DNA of 64,000 bases from CAVRXQ01 sp963831155 (GTDB lineage Bacteria > Actinomycetota > Acidimicrobiia > Acidimicrobiales > Bog-793), in contig CAWHOY010000005.1 of assembly GCA_963831155.1 (NCBI GenBank), positions 1,018,572 to 1,082,571 of the forward strand, in the 5' to 3' direction. A program made the position numbers and the translations under genes. The first letter of the stretch is position 1, and every line of letters starts with the position of its first letter. The notes beneath the pieces were generated by a model. The model had not been told where the DNA came from and made no database searches. It saw only the letters and a program-made list of their open reading frames with translations. Positions 34,666-43,622 of the stretch are shown one piece after another.

Positions 34666-35710
34666 GGGCGCGGGAGAAGGGGGCCGACGCGAGTCGCACC
34701 GCTTCGAGGCCCGATCGGAACTGTTCCTCGTCGATCACCTTGCATCCCGCCTGGATCATCAGGGCGCGAATCTGATCACATTCAACCGGAATGGGCTTCG
34801 GCATCGGCGGACGCATCATCGGATGCGGAACGTTGCCAGCGACCCATGCACCGATCTTGGTGCGGACGTGGAGGCGGGACGGCTCGGCGAACACGAACTC
34901 CTGCATCTGGCGGAGCCCACCGTCCCAAATAGACAAAGCAGTCTCGAGACTGTCGGCCTGGAACGCTCCAATGTGCGCGAGGTGTTGCTCGAGCGAGTAG
35001 TTGAAACCTGCCGACAGCCCGCCGTCCAAGATGCCGGAGGCGATCGCCTCGTGGAAATAACGAGCACCTGAGCCGAGCAGAGCGATGTGCCGCCTGAATC
35101 CGCGCAGCGACGCCGCCACCGTCCGCCAGCCCTGCCAGCTATAGGTCATCTTCCAGGCGACGACGTTCTCGATCTCCTCCACCATCTTCATGACGCCGAC
35201 GACCGGAAACCCCGGCCCGAATTCGGGCGTGAAATTCGTCACCGGGTGCATGAAAAGCGGCATGTCCACCGCGGCGTCGACGGCAGCTGCGACGTCCGTC
35301 CAGACCTCCGGATAACGAGCGGTGTTCCATCCGACCGACACGTCGACCGCCCCCATCGGTGGCAACAACATGAGCGCTTCGGCGCCGACTTCCTTCGCAT
35401 CCTGCGCGATCTCGATCATCGTCTCGGGACGGAGAGCGGCGACACCTGCCACGACCGGTATGCGGCCCCCACACACCTCGACCGCGATCTCGACGGTGCG
35501 GCGCGCTTCTTGGCGGCTGAGATAGACGAGTTCGCCCGCTTCCGAGTTGATAACGACGCCGACACCGCGCTCGGCGAACTCAGGCGCGCTGAGACGCTCC
35601 AGGTAACCCCTGAGCGCTGGCTCGTCGATGTCGTAACCGCCTTCCGCGAACGGCAGAACGGTCGGGACGAACAGGTAATGAAACGGCTGGCGGCCGAATT
35701 CGATCCGCAT
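34649..35710 (-). CDS. DapA/dihydrodipicolinate-synthase-family aldolase
   Basis: 353 residues. The Schiff-base Lys is in VVAWKMTYSWQGW, and the barrel shows RIPVVAGVAALRPETMIE and EALMLLPPMG. The hydroxypyruvate-binding GTT/S motif reads VINSEAGE and the Tyr of YNxP is replaced by HPVTNF, so it is not lysine-pathway DapA. It resembles pyruvate-releasing aldolases (trans-o-hydroxybenzylidenepyruvate, 2-keto-3-deoxy sugar acids). Last gene of the importer operon, 15 bp after livG. Confidence 0.85.
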   Translation of the reverse strand: MRIEFGRQPFHYLFVPTVLPFAEGGYDIDEPALRGYLERLSAPEFAERGVGVVINSEAGELVYLSRQEARRTVEIAVEVCGGRIPVVAGVAALRPETMIEIAQDAKEVGAEALMLLPPMGAVDVSVGWNTARYPEVWTDVAAAVDAAVDMPLFMHPVTNFTPEFGPGFPVVGVMKMVEEIENVVAWKMTYSWQGWRTVAASLRGFRRHIALLGSGARYFHEAIASGILDGGLSAGFNYSLEQHLAHIGAFQADSLETALSIWDGGLRQMQEFVFAEPSRLHVRTKIGAWVAGNVPHPMMRPPMPKPIPVECDQIRALMIQAGCKVIDEEQFRSGLEAVRLASAPFSRALSQPR

Positions 35711-35725
35711 AGAGTCCTTTTGTCG

Positions 35726-36589
35726 TCAGCTCAGATAAGCACGTCGCACTTCGACGTTTTCCGAGATCTCCTCGTACGTCCCCGACACGATGACCTTTCC
35801 GGCCGCCATGACGACGACGCGGTCGCAAAGCTCGGCGACCAAGTCGAGCGCGTGCTCGACCATGAGAATGCCAACGCCGCGCCGCGCCGCCTCACGCAGT
35901 GCGCTCATCAAACCCGGAAGGATCGCCGCCGCGACCCCAACCATCGGCTCGTCGAGGAGCAGTAGCTGCGGCGATCGGATCAGCGCCATCGCCAGGTCGA
36001 CGAATCGCCGTTGACCGCCACTCAACTCGCGCCCGTAGAGGTCGGCGATGTGCGCGAAGCCGTGGCCATCGAGGAGTTGCCAGGCGAGCTCTGAAGCCTC
36101 AGCCTCTTGGGAACGTTGTCCGCGGTGAAGCAGGGTCCGCGTGAGCGACGCTCCTTCTGCTCCGCGGGCGAACGTGACGAGGCCCTCGAATACCGTCATG
36201 CCTTCGAAAACGCGCGCTGTCTGGGAGGTCCGCGCCATCCCGAGCCGCGCTCGGCGGTGGGCCGGGAGTTTCGTCACGTTACGCCCGGCAAAGCGGATCG
36301 AGCCCCCGGAAGGACGCAAGTCGCCTGAGACCGCGTTCAGCACAGAGGACTTGCCGGCGCCGTTCGGTCCGATCAGGCCGACGATCTCGCCTTGAGCGAC
36401 GGTGAGTGAGACGCCGTCAACCGCCGGGACGCCACCGAATTTGACCCGCAGGCCGCCCACCTCGAGAACCATCGGTCCAGAGACGAATCGCCGCGACGCG
36501 TCGCGCTGCTGCGGTGCGACAGTCGCGTGAACCACAGTGTCAGAGACGCCGCGACCTGCGTCGGTGCTGTCCAGCGCTCGCCTGCTCAT
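35726..36589 (-). CDS. livG: Liv-type ABC transporter ATP-binding protein (LivG-like)
   Basis: 287 residues from the ATG at 36589, which overlaps the livM stop as ATGA; the true ABC domain starts at MVLEVGGLRV about 40 residues in, so an internal start is possible. Walker A LIGPNGAGKSS, signature RELSGGQRRFVDLAMAL, Walker B LLLLDEPMVG, H-loop VEHAL. One of two ATPases of a branched-chain-amino-acid-type importer. N-terminal extension with no match is odd. Confidence 0.92.
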   Translation of the reverse strand: MSRRALDSTDAGRGVSDTVVHATVAPQQRDASRRFVSGPMVLEVGGLRVKFGGVPAVDGVSLTVAQGEIVGLIGPNGAGKSSVLNAVSGDLRPSGGSIRFAGRNVTKLPAHRRARLGMARTSQTARVFEGMTVFEGLVTFARGAEGASLTRTLLHRGQRSQEAEASELAWQLLDGHGFAHIADLYGRELSGGQRRFVDLAMALIRSPQLLLLDEPMVGVAAAILPGLMSALREAARRGVGILMVEHALDLVAELCDRVVVMAAGKVIVSGTYEEISENVEVRRAYLS

Positions 36590-37566
36590 CCGGCGGACAC
36601 GTCCGCTCTCGAAGGCACGCGACCCCTGACGGCGATGTGTCGCCGCTCGGGCAGGATCCCGGCCGGTCGCAAGTAGAAGGTGATCAGCCACAACACCGCG
36701 ATCAGGATCCATTCAAGGTTGTCGGTCAAGCCGGCGTAGCCGAATTGCGGCAGGAACGATGGCATCGTGCCGAAGATGACCGGCACTAAGAGGGCGCCGA
36801 TGATCGCTCCGAAGTTGTTCCCGCGGCCGCCCACATACACGGCGACGAAGACGACAAAGGTCTCGACGAAGCTCCAGGCATCCGGCGACCACGTGCCGAG
36901 GAACTCGACGAGTAACGCGCCGCTGAAACCAGCGATCGCACCTCCGAGCACGAACACGACGACGCGCAGGGCCTGGATGTTGATCCCGGCGTATCCCGCC
37001 AGCACGTCGTCCTCACGTACCGCCCGCAGCGCTCGGCCCCACGAAGTCCGACACAACCATTCGAGACCGACGTACACGACGAGGCAAATAGCGGCCATCC
37101 AACCAACGTAGAACCACTGGTAGCCGTGGTAGGAAAGGTGGAAGACGCCGTTGAACGGCTTGGGCACACCGGAAAGACCGTTGGCTCCGTCGAAAATCCC
37201 AACGGTCGCGATCACGACTTGCGCGGCGATGATCGCGACGACGAGCAGGATGATCGCTTGAAAATCTTTACGAATCCTCCGGGTGAGAATTAGTCCGCCG
37301 AGCACGAGAGCGAGCGCGGCACCGGCGAGGGTGCCCATGACAAGTGGAAGCGGAAAGGCCAGCCGCGCACCGAGGATGTAGTGCTGAAACCCGGTCGGGG
37401 AGGCAGGGCCGAGAGAGGTGACTGCGGCGACGTATGCGCCGATCGCCTGGAACACGATCCAGCCGAAGTTGATGATCCCCGCATAGCCGTACTGCAAGTT
37501 GAGCGACAAGGTCGACAGGGCGTAGATCCCCAAATACACAAGCGAAATCGAGATGAAGTCCTGCAT
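36586..37566 (-). CDS. livM: Liv-type ABC transporter permease (LivM-like)
   Basis: 326 residues with 8-10 hydrophobic segments. Starts MQDFISISLVYLGIYALSTLSLNLQYGYAG. The EAA-like coupling loop of the family is seen as VGLEWLCRTSWGRALRAVREDDVLAGYAGI, and the end is FYLRPAGILPERR. Forms the channel with LivH. In the order K-F-H-M-G-aldolase it overlaps livG by four bases and follows livH by 23 bp. Confidence 0.92.
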   Translation of the reverse strand: MQDFISISLVYLGIYALSTLSLNLQYGYAGIINFGWIVFQAIGAYVAAVTSLGPASPTGFQHYILGARLAFPLPLVMGTLAGAALALVLGGLILTRRIRKDFQAIILLVVAIIAAQVVIATVGIFDGANGLSGVPKPFNGVFHLSYHGYQWFYVGWMAAICLVVYVGLEWLCRTSWGRALRAVREDDVLAGYAGINIQALRVVVFVLGGAIAGFSGALLVEFLGTWSPDAWSFVETFVVFVAVYVGGRGNNFGAIIGALLVPVIFGTMPSFLPQFGYAGLTDNLEWILIAVLWLITFYLRPAGILPERRHIAVRGRVPSRADVSAG

Positions 37567-37589
37567 GCTTTATTCGCTCATCGTCGTAT

Positions 37590-38480
37590 CTAGACGGTGA
37601 TCTGCGCCCGCTCGGTCACAAGACCCCCCTGCAGCGTCCTCGGCCGCGCGAGCAAAACGAGAGCGAGGAAACCGTACGCGACCGCGGTGTCGTAACTCGA
37701 CGCGCCCGCGACGCTCACGACCTGCGTCGCGATTCCGATCACCAACGCGGCAAGCACCGCACCACGCACCGAGCCCGCCGTGCCCATCAGGGCGGCGACG
37801 ATCACCAGCGAAAGCAAGCTGTCGCCGGTGAACGCGCTGATCGTCAAGATGTTGACCATGAAGACTCCGCCGGCGAGGCCGCACAGGAACCCACTCAGCA
37901 ACCAGGCAGCCGTGACGATCTGATTCGTGGCGATGCCGGACGCCCGAGCCAAGTCGGGGTCCACTGCCGTCGCGCGCAACGCGACCCCGAGCCTCGTGAG
38001 GCGCAGGAAGAGATCGAGCAGAACGAACACGACGAAGGCAACGATCACAAGTACCAGCTGCACCTTTGTGAAGCGCAGCGGACCGAGAGCCATCGCGTGC
38101 TCGATGGCGATGTTCAACGGATAGATGTTGTTACGGGTTATGGCGGCGATCGCGTACTCGACGATCAGGGCTACGCCGAAAGTGATCATCGCCATCTCGA
38201 ACAGCGCCGCACCGCGTCGCGCGTAGACACGGAGGATGGTCTTCGCGACGATGAGCGTAACGACGCTCGTGCTTAAACCTCCGAGGACTAAGCAGAGCCA
38301 GATCGAGATCCCGGCCGAGTGCGAGACGTAGGCGACGATGCCGCCGAAGCTCATGATCGCCCCGTAGCCGATGTTGAGCACGTTCGTCAGGCCGAACTGG
38401 AGCGTGAACCCCATCGCGCCGAGAGCGATGCTTGACGCCGCGATGACGCCGAATCCGACGGCTTCCCAGTAGAGGTTCAT
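37590..38480 (-). CDS. livH: Liv-type ABC transporter permease (LivH-like)
   Basis: 296 residues, about eight membrane segments. Landmarks: FTLQFGLTNVLNIGYGAIMSFGGIVAY near the N-terminus, RLTRLGVALRATAVDPDLARASGI (coupling loop) and GTAGSVRGAVLAALVIGIATQ. It pairs with LivM in the inner membrane channel. Starts 25 bp after livF. Confidence 0.92.
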   Translation of the reverse strand: MNLYWEAVGFGVIAASSIALGAMGFTLQFGLTNVLNIGYGAIMSFGGIVAYVSHSAGISIWLCLVLGGLSTSVVTLIVAKTILRVYARRGAALFEMAMITFGVALIVEYAIAAITRNNIYPLNIAIEHAMALGPLRFTKVQLVLVIVAFVVFVLLDLFLRLTRLGVALRATAVDPDLARASGIATNQIVTAAWLLSGFLCGLAGGVFMVNILTISAFTGDSLLSLVIVAALMGTAGSVRGAVLAALVIGIATQVVSVAGASSYDTAVAYGFLALVLLARPRTLQGGLVTERAQITV

Positions 38481-38505
38481 TCACACCGCCTGATGCCGGT
38501 ACGGC

Positions 38506-39279
38506 TCATGACAAGGCGGCCGTCGCGTGCGCGGCGTTGAAAAAGAGATCCGAGAGTTCGCTCTCCGAGTCCTGGAGCTCTCGCGCGGAACGAGCGAGGC
38601 GTACCTTGCCCTGCACCAATACGTAACCGAAGCTCGCGACCTCGAGCGTCATCTTGACGCGCTGCTCAACCATGAGGACCGATTGGCCCTCGTCTGCGAG
38701 GCGGCCGATGATCTCGTCGAGCACTCCCCGCACGACGGTAGGAGCGAGGTTCGACGTCGGCTCGTCAAGGATCAGCAGCTTGGGACTATTCATCAGCGCG
38801 CGGCCGATCGCGAGCATCTTCCGCTCGCCACCGCTCAGCGTGCCAGCACGGCGGCGGTGCTTTTTCGCGAGCGACGGGAAAAATTCGAGCACCGCCTCGG
38901 CTCGCTCTTTCACGGCGCTGCGCGGCAGCAGGTAACCGCCCATACTGAGGTTTTCCCAGACGGAAAGGGGCGGGAAAACGTCCCTGATTTGCGGTACGTA
39001 GCCCACCCCCATTCGCACGCGCACCGGAGCCGGTGTCGTACTGATGTCGACTCCGTTGAGCCTGACCGCACCACCGAGCAGAGGCAGGTGTCCGATTAAG
39101 CCCTTAATGAGCGTGCTCTTGCCCGCCCCGTTCGGGCCGAGGAGGGCGACGATCTCGCCCGGCCCGACTTCGATGCTGACTCGGTCGACGATCGTGAGTG
39201 ATCCATATCCGAAGCTCACCTCGTCCGCCCGCAAAAACGGGTCCGGGCGGACGAGGTGAGCGCTGTCGGTTGTCGCCAA
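38506..39279 (-). CDS. livF: Liv-type ABC transporter ATP-binding protein (LivF-like)
   Basis: 257 residues. Walker A LLGPNGAGKST, signature GTLSGGERKMLAIGRALM, Walker B LLILDEPTSNLAP, H-loop VEQRV. The C-terminal part (SFGYVLVQGKVRLARSAREL) matches the short LivF type. Second gene of the importer operon, 39 bp after the binding-protein gene. Confidence 0.92.
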   Translation of the reverse strand: MATTDSAHLVRPDPFLRADEVSFGYGSLTIVDRVSIEVGPGEIVALLGPNGAGKSTLIKGLIGHLPLLGGAVRLNGVDISTTPAPVRVRMGVGYVPQIRDVFPPLSVWENLSMGGYLLPRSAVKERAEAVLEFFPSLAKKHRRRAGTLSGGERKMLAIGRALMNSPKLLILDEPTSNLAPTVVRGVLDEIIGRLADEGQSVLMVEQRVKMTLEVASFGYVLVQGKVRLARSARELQDSESELSDLFFNAAHATAALS

Positions 39280-39318
39280 TACCGGCTCTCCTACCGAACC
39301 GAACGTGGTGCAGGTCTC

Positions 39319-40650
39319 CTAGCCCGCCGCTTCGATCGTCTTCGCCAGAACGGTCCCGACGATCTTCTCGGCACTCAACGTGGCCGTCGGGAACCGTACC
39401 GCCGCTTGGTTGCCGTAGTAGTTATGCCATTGATTGAACGCAATCGGCCCCGATACCCCGACGTACCGGATCTTCTTGCCGGCTAGGAGCGCTGCCTTCC
39501 CGGCGGCGAAGTTGTAGACGGTCACTTTGCCCGGGCCGGGCTCGCTCACCGACTCGATGTAGTTGTTGAAGACGGTCGGGTTGGTGCTCTTCGACTCGAT
39601 CATCGCGAGCGCCTGCATGATCAAGCCGTCGTATTCAGCCTCCGCGTACGGCTCGTTGAACCACTGATTCGCAGGCTTGGCCACCTTTGAGGCTGCGCCC
39701 TTCACGGCACTCACCCACGCGGCGTGCGCGGGTGTCGTCTTCGCCGGCGCGGGAGTGAGTCCCGTGTAATCGGCGGTGAATTTAGACACCCCCATCGCCG
39801 CGGAGACGGCGCCCAGCCAGCTGTTCTCGATCGTTCCCGAGTCGCCGATGATCGGCGGAACCGTCCCCAGCTGCGCCACGTCACCAAAGAAGGTGCCGGC
39901 CGTCGTGGCGTCCTCTTCGGTGAAGATCGCCTGCGGGTTAGCAGCAAGGAGAGTTGCCGCATCGGACTGGTAAGAGGGTTGATCGGGAGTCAGGCTGATG
40001 TTCGCGACGACCTTCAGGCCGAGATGCTTGACGCCGTATTCGATGCCCGGCAAGTCCCCTTGCGCGGTCGTGTCCGTGCCGAACACCAAGGCGACCCGCG
40101 TGTAACCCTTTGCCTTCGCCCATTCCGCCATGGCGAGGCCGTTCGCCGGATCGGGCGAGACAAGCCGCCAGAAGTACTGGAGGTGTGTGTGATCGAAGTT
40201 CGACGACCCCACGTCGGAAATCATCGTCAGCTTGTGATCGTTGAAAAGCGGAAGCAACTCGTTAGCCGTCGCACCGTCGGTGCCGCAGACACCAACGAGA
40301 TTGGTCGCGGTTGCGAGGAATCGCTCGACCAGAGGAAGCGCATCGGCAGGGTCGCCACGCGTGTCAACGGTCGTCACCGAGAAGTCGTGACCGAGGACGC
40401 CGCCGGCTTTATTGATCGCGTACACCGCCGGATAGGCGCCCGCGTTCAGCACACCGCCGATGAACGATTCGGGGCCGGTGTACACGGTAATGACAGCTTC
40501 AACGAGGTTTGGTTCTTTGGCGGTTCTGCTACGAGTGTTCGGCGACGAATTCGATGTCGCCGAGGCCGCGGTCGAGCTGGCGACAACCATGCCCGCGGCG
40601 ACCACTGACACCAGTACCCAACGTCTCGCGTGATGTGACAACAAGGGCAT
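39319..40650 (-). CDS. livK: Extracellular solute-binding protein of the Liv-type importer
   Basis: 443 residues from the ATG at 40650, preceded by GGAGGGGGG; the frame is open to 40854 but without a secretory N-terminus. A Sec signal peptide is clear: RRWVLVSVVAAGMVVASSTAASA, with no lipobox Cys. The mature protein has the Leu/Ile/Val-binding fold: AVITVYTGPESFIGGVLNAG, GVLGHDFSVTTVDTRGDPADA, GVCGTDGATANELL, and VALVFGTDTTAQGD. Ligand identity cannot be assigned from sequence; given the operon, it is probably the substrate of the neighbouring catabolic enzymes. First gene of the operon. Confidence 0.92.
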   Translation of the reverse strand: MPLLSHHARRWVLVSVVAAGMVVASSTAASATSNSSPNTRSRTAKEPNLVEAVITVYTGPESFIGGVLNAGAYPAVYAINKAGGVLGHDFSVTTVDTRGDPADALPLVERFLATATNLVGVCGTDGATANELLPLFNDHKLTMISDVGSSNFDHTHLQYFWRLVSPDPANGLAMAEWAKAKGYTRVALVFGTDTTAQGDLPGIEYGVKHLGLKVVANISLTPDQPSYQSDAATLLAANPQAIFTEEDATTAGTFFGDVAQLGTVPPIIGDSGTIENSWLGAVSAAMGVSKFTADYTGLTPAPAKTTPAHAAWVSAVKGAASKVAKPANQWFNEPYAEAEYDGLIMQALAMIESKSTNPTVFNNYIESVSEPGPGKVTVYNFAAGKAALLAGKKIRYVGVSGPIAFNQWHNYYGNQAAVRFPTATLSAEKIVGTVLAKTIEAAG

Positions 40651-40726
40651 CTCCCCCCTCCAGTCCGTGATGAATCCAGGCGCCCTACCTACTTTGCAGA
40701 CGGTCGGTCCCGCTTTCGGGACAACG

Positions 40727-40745
40727 TGGACCGAGATACGGGACA
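40727..40745. promoter_or_regulatory. Second copy of the IclR operator candidate, upstream of livK
   Basis: TGGACCG-AGATA-CGGGACA, 77-95 bp ahead of the livK start. Its right half and spacer end match the site in the IclR promoter over ATACGGGACACC. A further CGGGACA lies 22 bp away (40717-40723) in a perfect GTCCCG-CTTT-CGGGAC hairpin (40707-40722). Multiple half-sites on one helix face suggest cooperative binding. Confidence 0.5.
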
Positions 40746-40893
40746 CCATAGACGGAGGGTCAAGGTGGTGCAAGCAGGGTAGGCGCGGTGGTTTTCGCGG
40801 GTGATGCGCGCTTCCGCTCGAAATTCCGTCGCGGAAAGGCTGGTCGTGCGTCATCCGGCTCTCGTCGGGGAACAGAACCGGCGGGCCGCTTGC

Positions 40894-41637
40894 TTACATC
40901 AGGTCCCAGTGGCGGTAAAGGCCGGTGCCGTGCCAGTCGCCTTCGCGGCTGAAATTGCTGAAGCGACCCTGGGGACGGCGCACGTCGCGATCGTCTTGGA
41001 GCACACGGAGCAGCACCGCCTCCGGATCATCCGCATCGATCTCGTAGACGTTGAGGATCTTCGCTTCTCTCTCTGCCGGGTTCGGATTGAGCGTTTGGTA
41101 CCGAGAGCATTGGACGAGACCTGGCGTTTCGAGGAGGTCGTGGGCGTGGGTGTAGAGCCACCAGTCGTCGTGCTCGACCTTCTTCGCCGGATCGTGGTTT
41201 GAGTAATAGAGCAGCAGAGCCTCAGGCATGCCGTCGGCGAGATGCGTCTCGGGCCAATTCATCGTCTGGATCGTTCTCCGCATCGCGACGAAGTCCCACA
41301 CCGTCATATCCTGAACTGTGGCGCAATCGATGATCTCCCCATCGTGCGTCTCGTCTTGCTTGATACTCTGCATCACCCCCCAGGGATCAGGGTCGTTGAT
41401 TCGGTAGATCGTGAGATACCGGGTGAACTCGCCCGATGCCGCGGTGAAGCGCTTGAACTCCTCGCCAAGGTCAGGCTTGACGTCACGGTAGCGGTATACG
41501 TCGACGAGGCCCGGGGATCTCCTCAGGTAGGGATTCCTCTTTTTATCGTGCCAGTAATTGAATTCACCTTCGCGTGCAGGATCGGTGCACACGATGACCT
41601 CGACGGCGATCGATTTCGCTGGGAACAGTTCACTCAT
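40894..41637 (-). CDS. Uncharacterised protein with two dimeric alpha/beta-barrel (EthD/ABM-like) repeats
   Basis: 247 residues. Two parallel halves are visible: VEVIVCTDPAREGEFNYWHDKKRNPYLRR then SPGLVDVYRY, and LLLYYSNHDPAKKVEHDDWWLYTHAHDLLE then TPGLVQCSRYQTL. Each has the strand-helix-strand and the W/H pattern of ferredoxin-like small-molecule-binding domains (EthD, antibiotic monooxygenase, DUF4286 types). I do not know a function. Separated from livK by 243 bp. Probably binds or transforms a hydrophobic or aromatic compound. Confidence 0.75.
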   Translation of the reverse strand: MSELFPAKSIAVEVIVCTDPAREGEFNYWHDKKRNPYLRRSPGLVDVYRYRDVKPDLGEEFKRFTAASGEFTRYLTIYRINDPDPWGVMQSIKQDETHDGEIIDCATVQDMTVWDFVAMRRTIQTMNWPETHLADGMPEALLLYYSNHDPAKKVEHDDWWLYTHAHDLLETPGLVQCSRYQTLNPNPAEREAKILNVYEIDADDPEAVLLRVLQDDRDVRRPQGRFSNFSREGDWHGTGLYRHWDLM

Positions 41638-41776
41638 GTGCGCTCCTGCGTCGCGAAACAGCCTCGTTTTTGTGTGACATCGGGCTCAGCGTATACGCAG
41701 CCTTCGGGACGCTTCGGAGAGAAGACCGACGGCCGATCGGCGAAGCTATGGACGGAGATCAGTACGCTCGCGCTCG

Positions 41777-42676
41777 ATGGCCGTCGAGCGGGCGTACGAC
41801 TTCGAGCGCGTCCGGGCCGAGATCCTGCACGTCCCACCGACACCGCTCCCCCAGTTCGACTCGCCGCGGCTCACTCCGCTCACGGTTCCGCTCGAACAAG
41901 CGACGATCGGGATCGTGACGACGTGCGGCGCCTACTTTCCCGACCAAGAGAGACTCGGAGAGACCGAAGACACTAGTTATCGACTCCTGCCGCGCGGGCG
42001 ACCGACCCGGGATGTGCTCATCGCACACAGAACGCCCGTCAGAGTCTTTGCAGAAGCGGATCCCAATGTCGCCTATCCCCTCGACTCTCTTCTCGAGCTG
42101 GAGGATGCGGGCACGATCGGCGGAGCGGCGGAGGCCGCCATCTCCATGGTCGGCTCGATCACGCGCTACGAGGAGCTCGCGCTCGAAGTCGCTCCTTCTA
42201 TCGTCGGTGAGTTCACGTCGATGCGCGTCGACCTTGTGCTCGTGCTTCCCTTCTGTCCCCAATGCCATATCGCCGCCGGGGTACTCGCTCGTGCGATCGA
42301 GGCCCGGGGCCTGGCGACGACGACGATCGGCACCCTCCAAAGCCACCTGGTCGCACTCAAGCCACCCCGGGCACTCTTCCTGGACTTCCCGCTCGGTTGT
42401 CCGTGCGGCCGGCCGAATCGGCCTGACCAACAGCGTGAGATCCTTCGGCAGGCACTCCGGCTGGCGGCAAGTGAGTGGCCGGAATGGCAACTTCGTCGGC
42501 TGCCGCAGAGTTGGTCAGAGATAGACGACCGCGGATGGGAGGCGCATGTCGACAACTTGTACCGGCTCGACGGAGAGATCCGTGCGACCGTCGCGCGGCA
42601 CATCGGTGAGCATGAGAGGCTCGGAAGCTCGTTGCAAGGACGCGAGCAAGACTTCGTGGTTCGTTGCAACTGTTAG
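41777..42676 (+). CDS. Glycine/betaine reductase selenoprotein-B-like protein (cysteine form)
   Basis: 299 residues. The diagnostic region is VDLVLVLPFCPQCHIAAGVLAR, followed by ALEARGL-type AIEARGLATTTIGTL and PPRALFLDFPLGCPCGRP. In anaerobic GrdB or PrdB the first position of this site is selenocysteine; here the motif is C-P-Q-C with normal Cys codons, and no UGA readthrough is needed. Aerobic homologues have no established reaction. Divergent from the two-barrel protein, so it may share regulation with the locus. Confidence 0.72.
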   Translation: MAVERAYDFERVRAEILHVPPTPLPQFDSPRLTPLTVPLEQATIGIVTTCGAYFPDQERLGETEDTSYRLLPRGRPTRDVLIAHRTPVRVFAEADPNVAYPLDSLLELEDAGTIGGAAEAAISMVGSITRYEELALEVAPSIVGEFTSMRVDLVLVLPFCPQCHIAAGVLARAIEARGLATTTIGTLQSHLVALKPPRALFLDFPLGCPCGRPNRPDQQREILRQALRLAASEWPEWQLRRLPQSWSEIDDRGWEAHVDNLYRLDGEIRATVARHIGEHERLGSSLQGREQDFVVRCNC

Positions 42677-42857
42677 TGTCCGCCCAGCGCGCATTGATGT
42701 CGGTTCGGGAGTCTCGACGTGCATGCACGAGATCAAGCTTGAAGATGCCGTTCCCGCCGCTCGATGAGCCGCCGCTCGACGCCGGTGGCGTGGCTAGCGA
42801 CGCGCACTCCAAGATCGACGGGAGCGACCTTCGGGCCCGAGCGTTGACGATAAGTGA

Positions 42858-43622
42858 GTGACAGTGCTTCGAGTGGAAATTCGGGACCGGATCGGGGTCA
42901 TCGAGGTCGACCGCGAGGACAAGGCGAACGCTCTCAACACTGAGACGTGGGTGGCGATCGAAAGGGCGGTAGAAGAACTCGATGCAGACCGGCAAATTAT
43001 CGGAGTCGTGGTAACCGGCAAGGGCGATCGGGTCTTCGTCGCGGGTTCGGACGTCGAAGAACTCGCGACGCGAGATCCATATGAGAGCCTCATGGGACGG
43101 AGCCAACGGGTCGCGACCCGGCTTGAAAATATGTCAGTCCCAACTGTGGCCGCGATTAACGGGCATGCACTGGGGGGCGGCTTGGAGTTAGCGCTGGCAT
43201 GCGATTTTCGTGTCGCGAGTGAACACGCGTTGGTGGGCCAGCCAGAGGTGAAACTGGGAATACTTCCCGGTGCTGGCGGGACTCAACGGCTAACGAGGCT
43301 GGTCGGTTACGGACGCGCGCTCGAAATGATTGTGACGGGCCGGTCCATTTCAGCGGACGAGGCGCTGAGGATCGGCCTTGTGAATCGCGTGTGTGCACCG
43401 AGCGAAGTACGTGATGTTGCCTTTCGCCTATTGACTGATATCTCTGAAAACGGGCGGCTAGCGGTCCGGCTCGCACGTGACGTGCTTCGCTTCGCGGCGA
43501 GTCCCATTAGTCAAGCGGGATTGACGTTGGAACGTATCGCGAGCGTCGTCGCGTATAGCGACTCAGAGCGAGAGCGCCGAATGACGGATTTCTTGACAGG
43601 CCGGCGATCCGAACCTCAATAA
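42858..43622 (+). CDS. Enoyl-CoA hydratase/isomerase
   Basis: 254 residues from a GTG. Crotonase signature: IGVIEVDREDKANALNTE, oxyanion-hole glycines in AAINGHALGGGLELALACDF, and catalytic region HALVGQPEVKLGILPGAGGTQRL with Glu in PEVKLG. The second Glu of true hydratases (usual GGxxxxGLPE) is replaced by LGILPGAG, as normal for the group. Hydrates 2-enoyl-CoA or works as an isomerase. Could finish the CoA-linked end of the local pathway. The 265 bp after it contain nothing recognisable. Confidence 0.9.
   Translation: MTVLRVEIRDRIGVIEVDREDKANALNTETWVAIERAVEELDADRQIIGVVVTGKGDRVFVAGSDVEELATRDPYESLMGRSQRVATRLENMSVPTVAAINGHALGGGLELALACDFRVASEHALVGQPEVKLGILPGAGGTQRLTRLVGYGRALEMIVTGRSISADEALRIGLVNRVCAPSEVRDVAFRLLTDISENGRLAVRLARDVLRFAASPISQAGLTLERIASVVAYSDSERERRMTDFLTGRRSEPQ

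Noticed and set aside
41777..42676. Selenocysteine insertion in the CPQC protein
   Set aside because: All codons in the motif are ordinary Cys codons and no in-frame UGA occurs before the stop.
42677..42857. A small gene between the selenoprotein-B-like and enoyl-CoA hydratase genes
   Set aside because: Short frames on both strands without ribosome site or conserved pattern.
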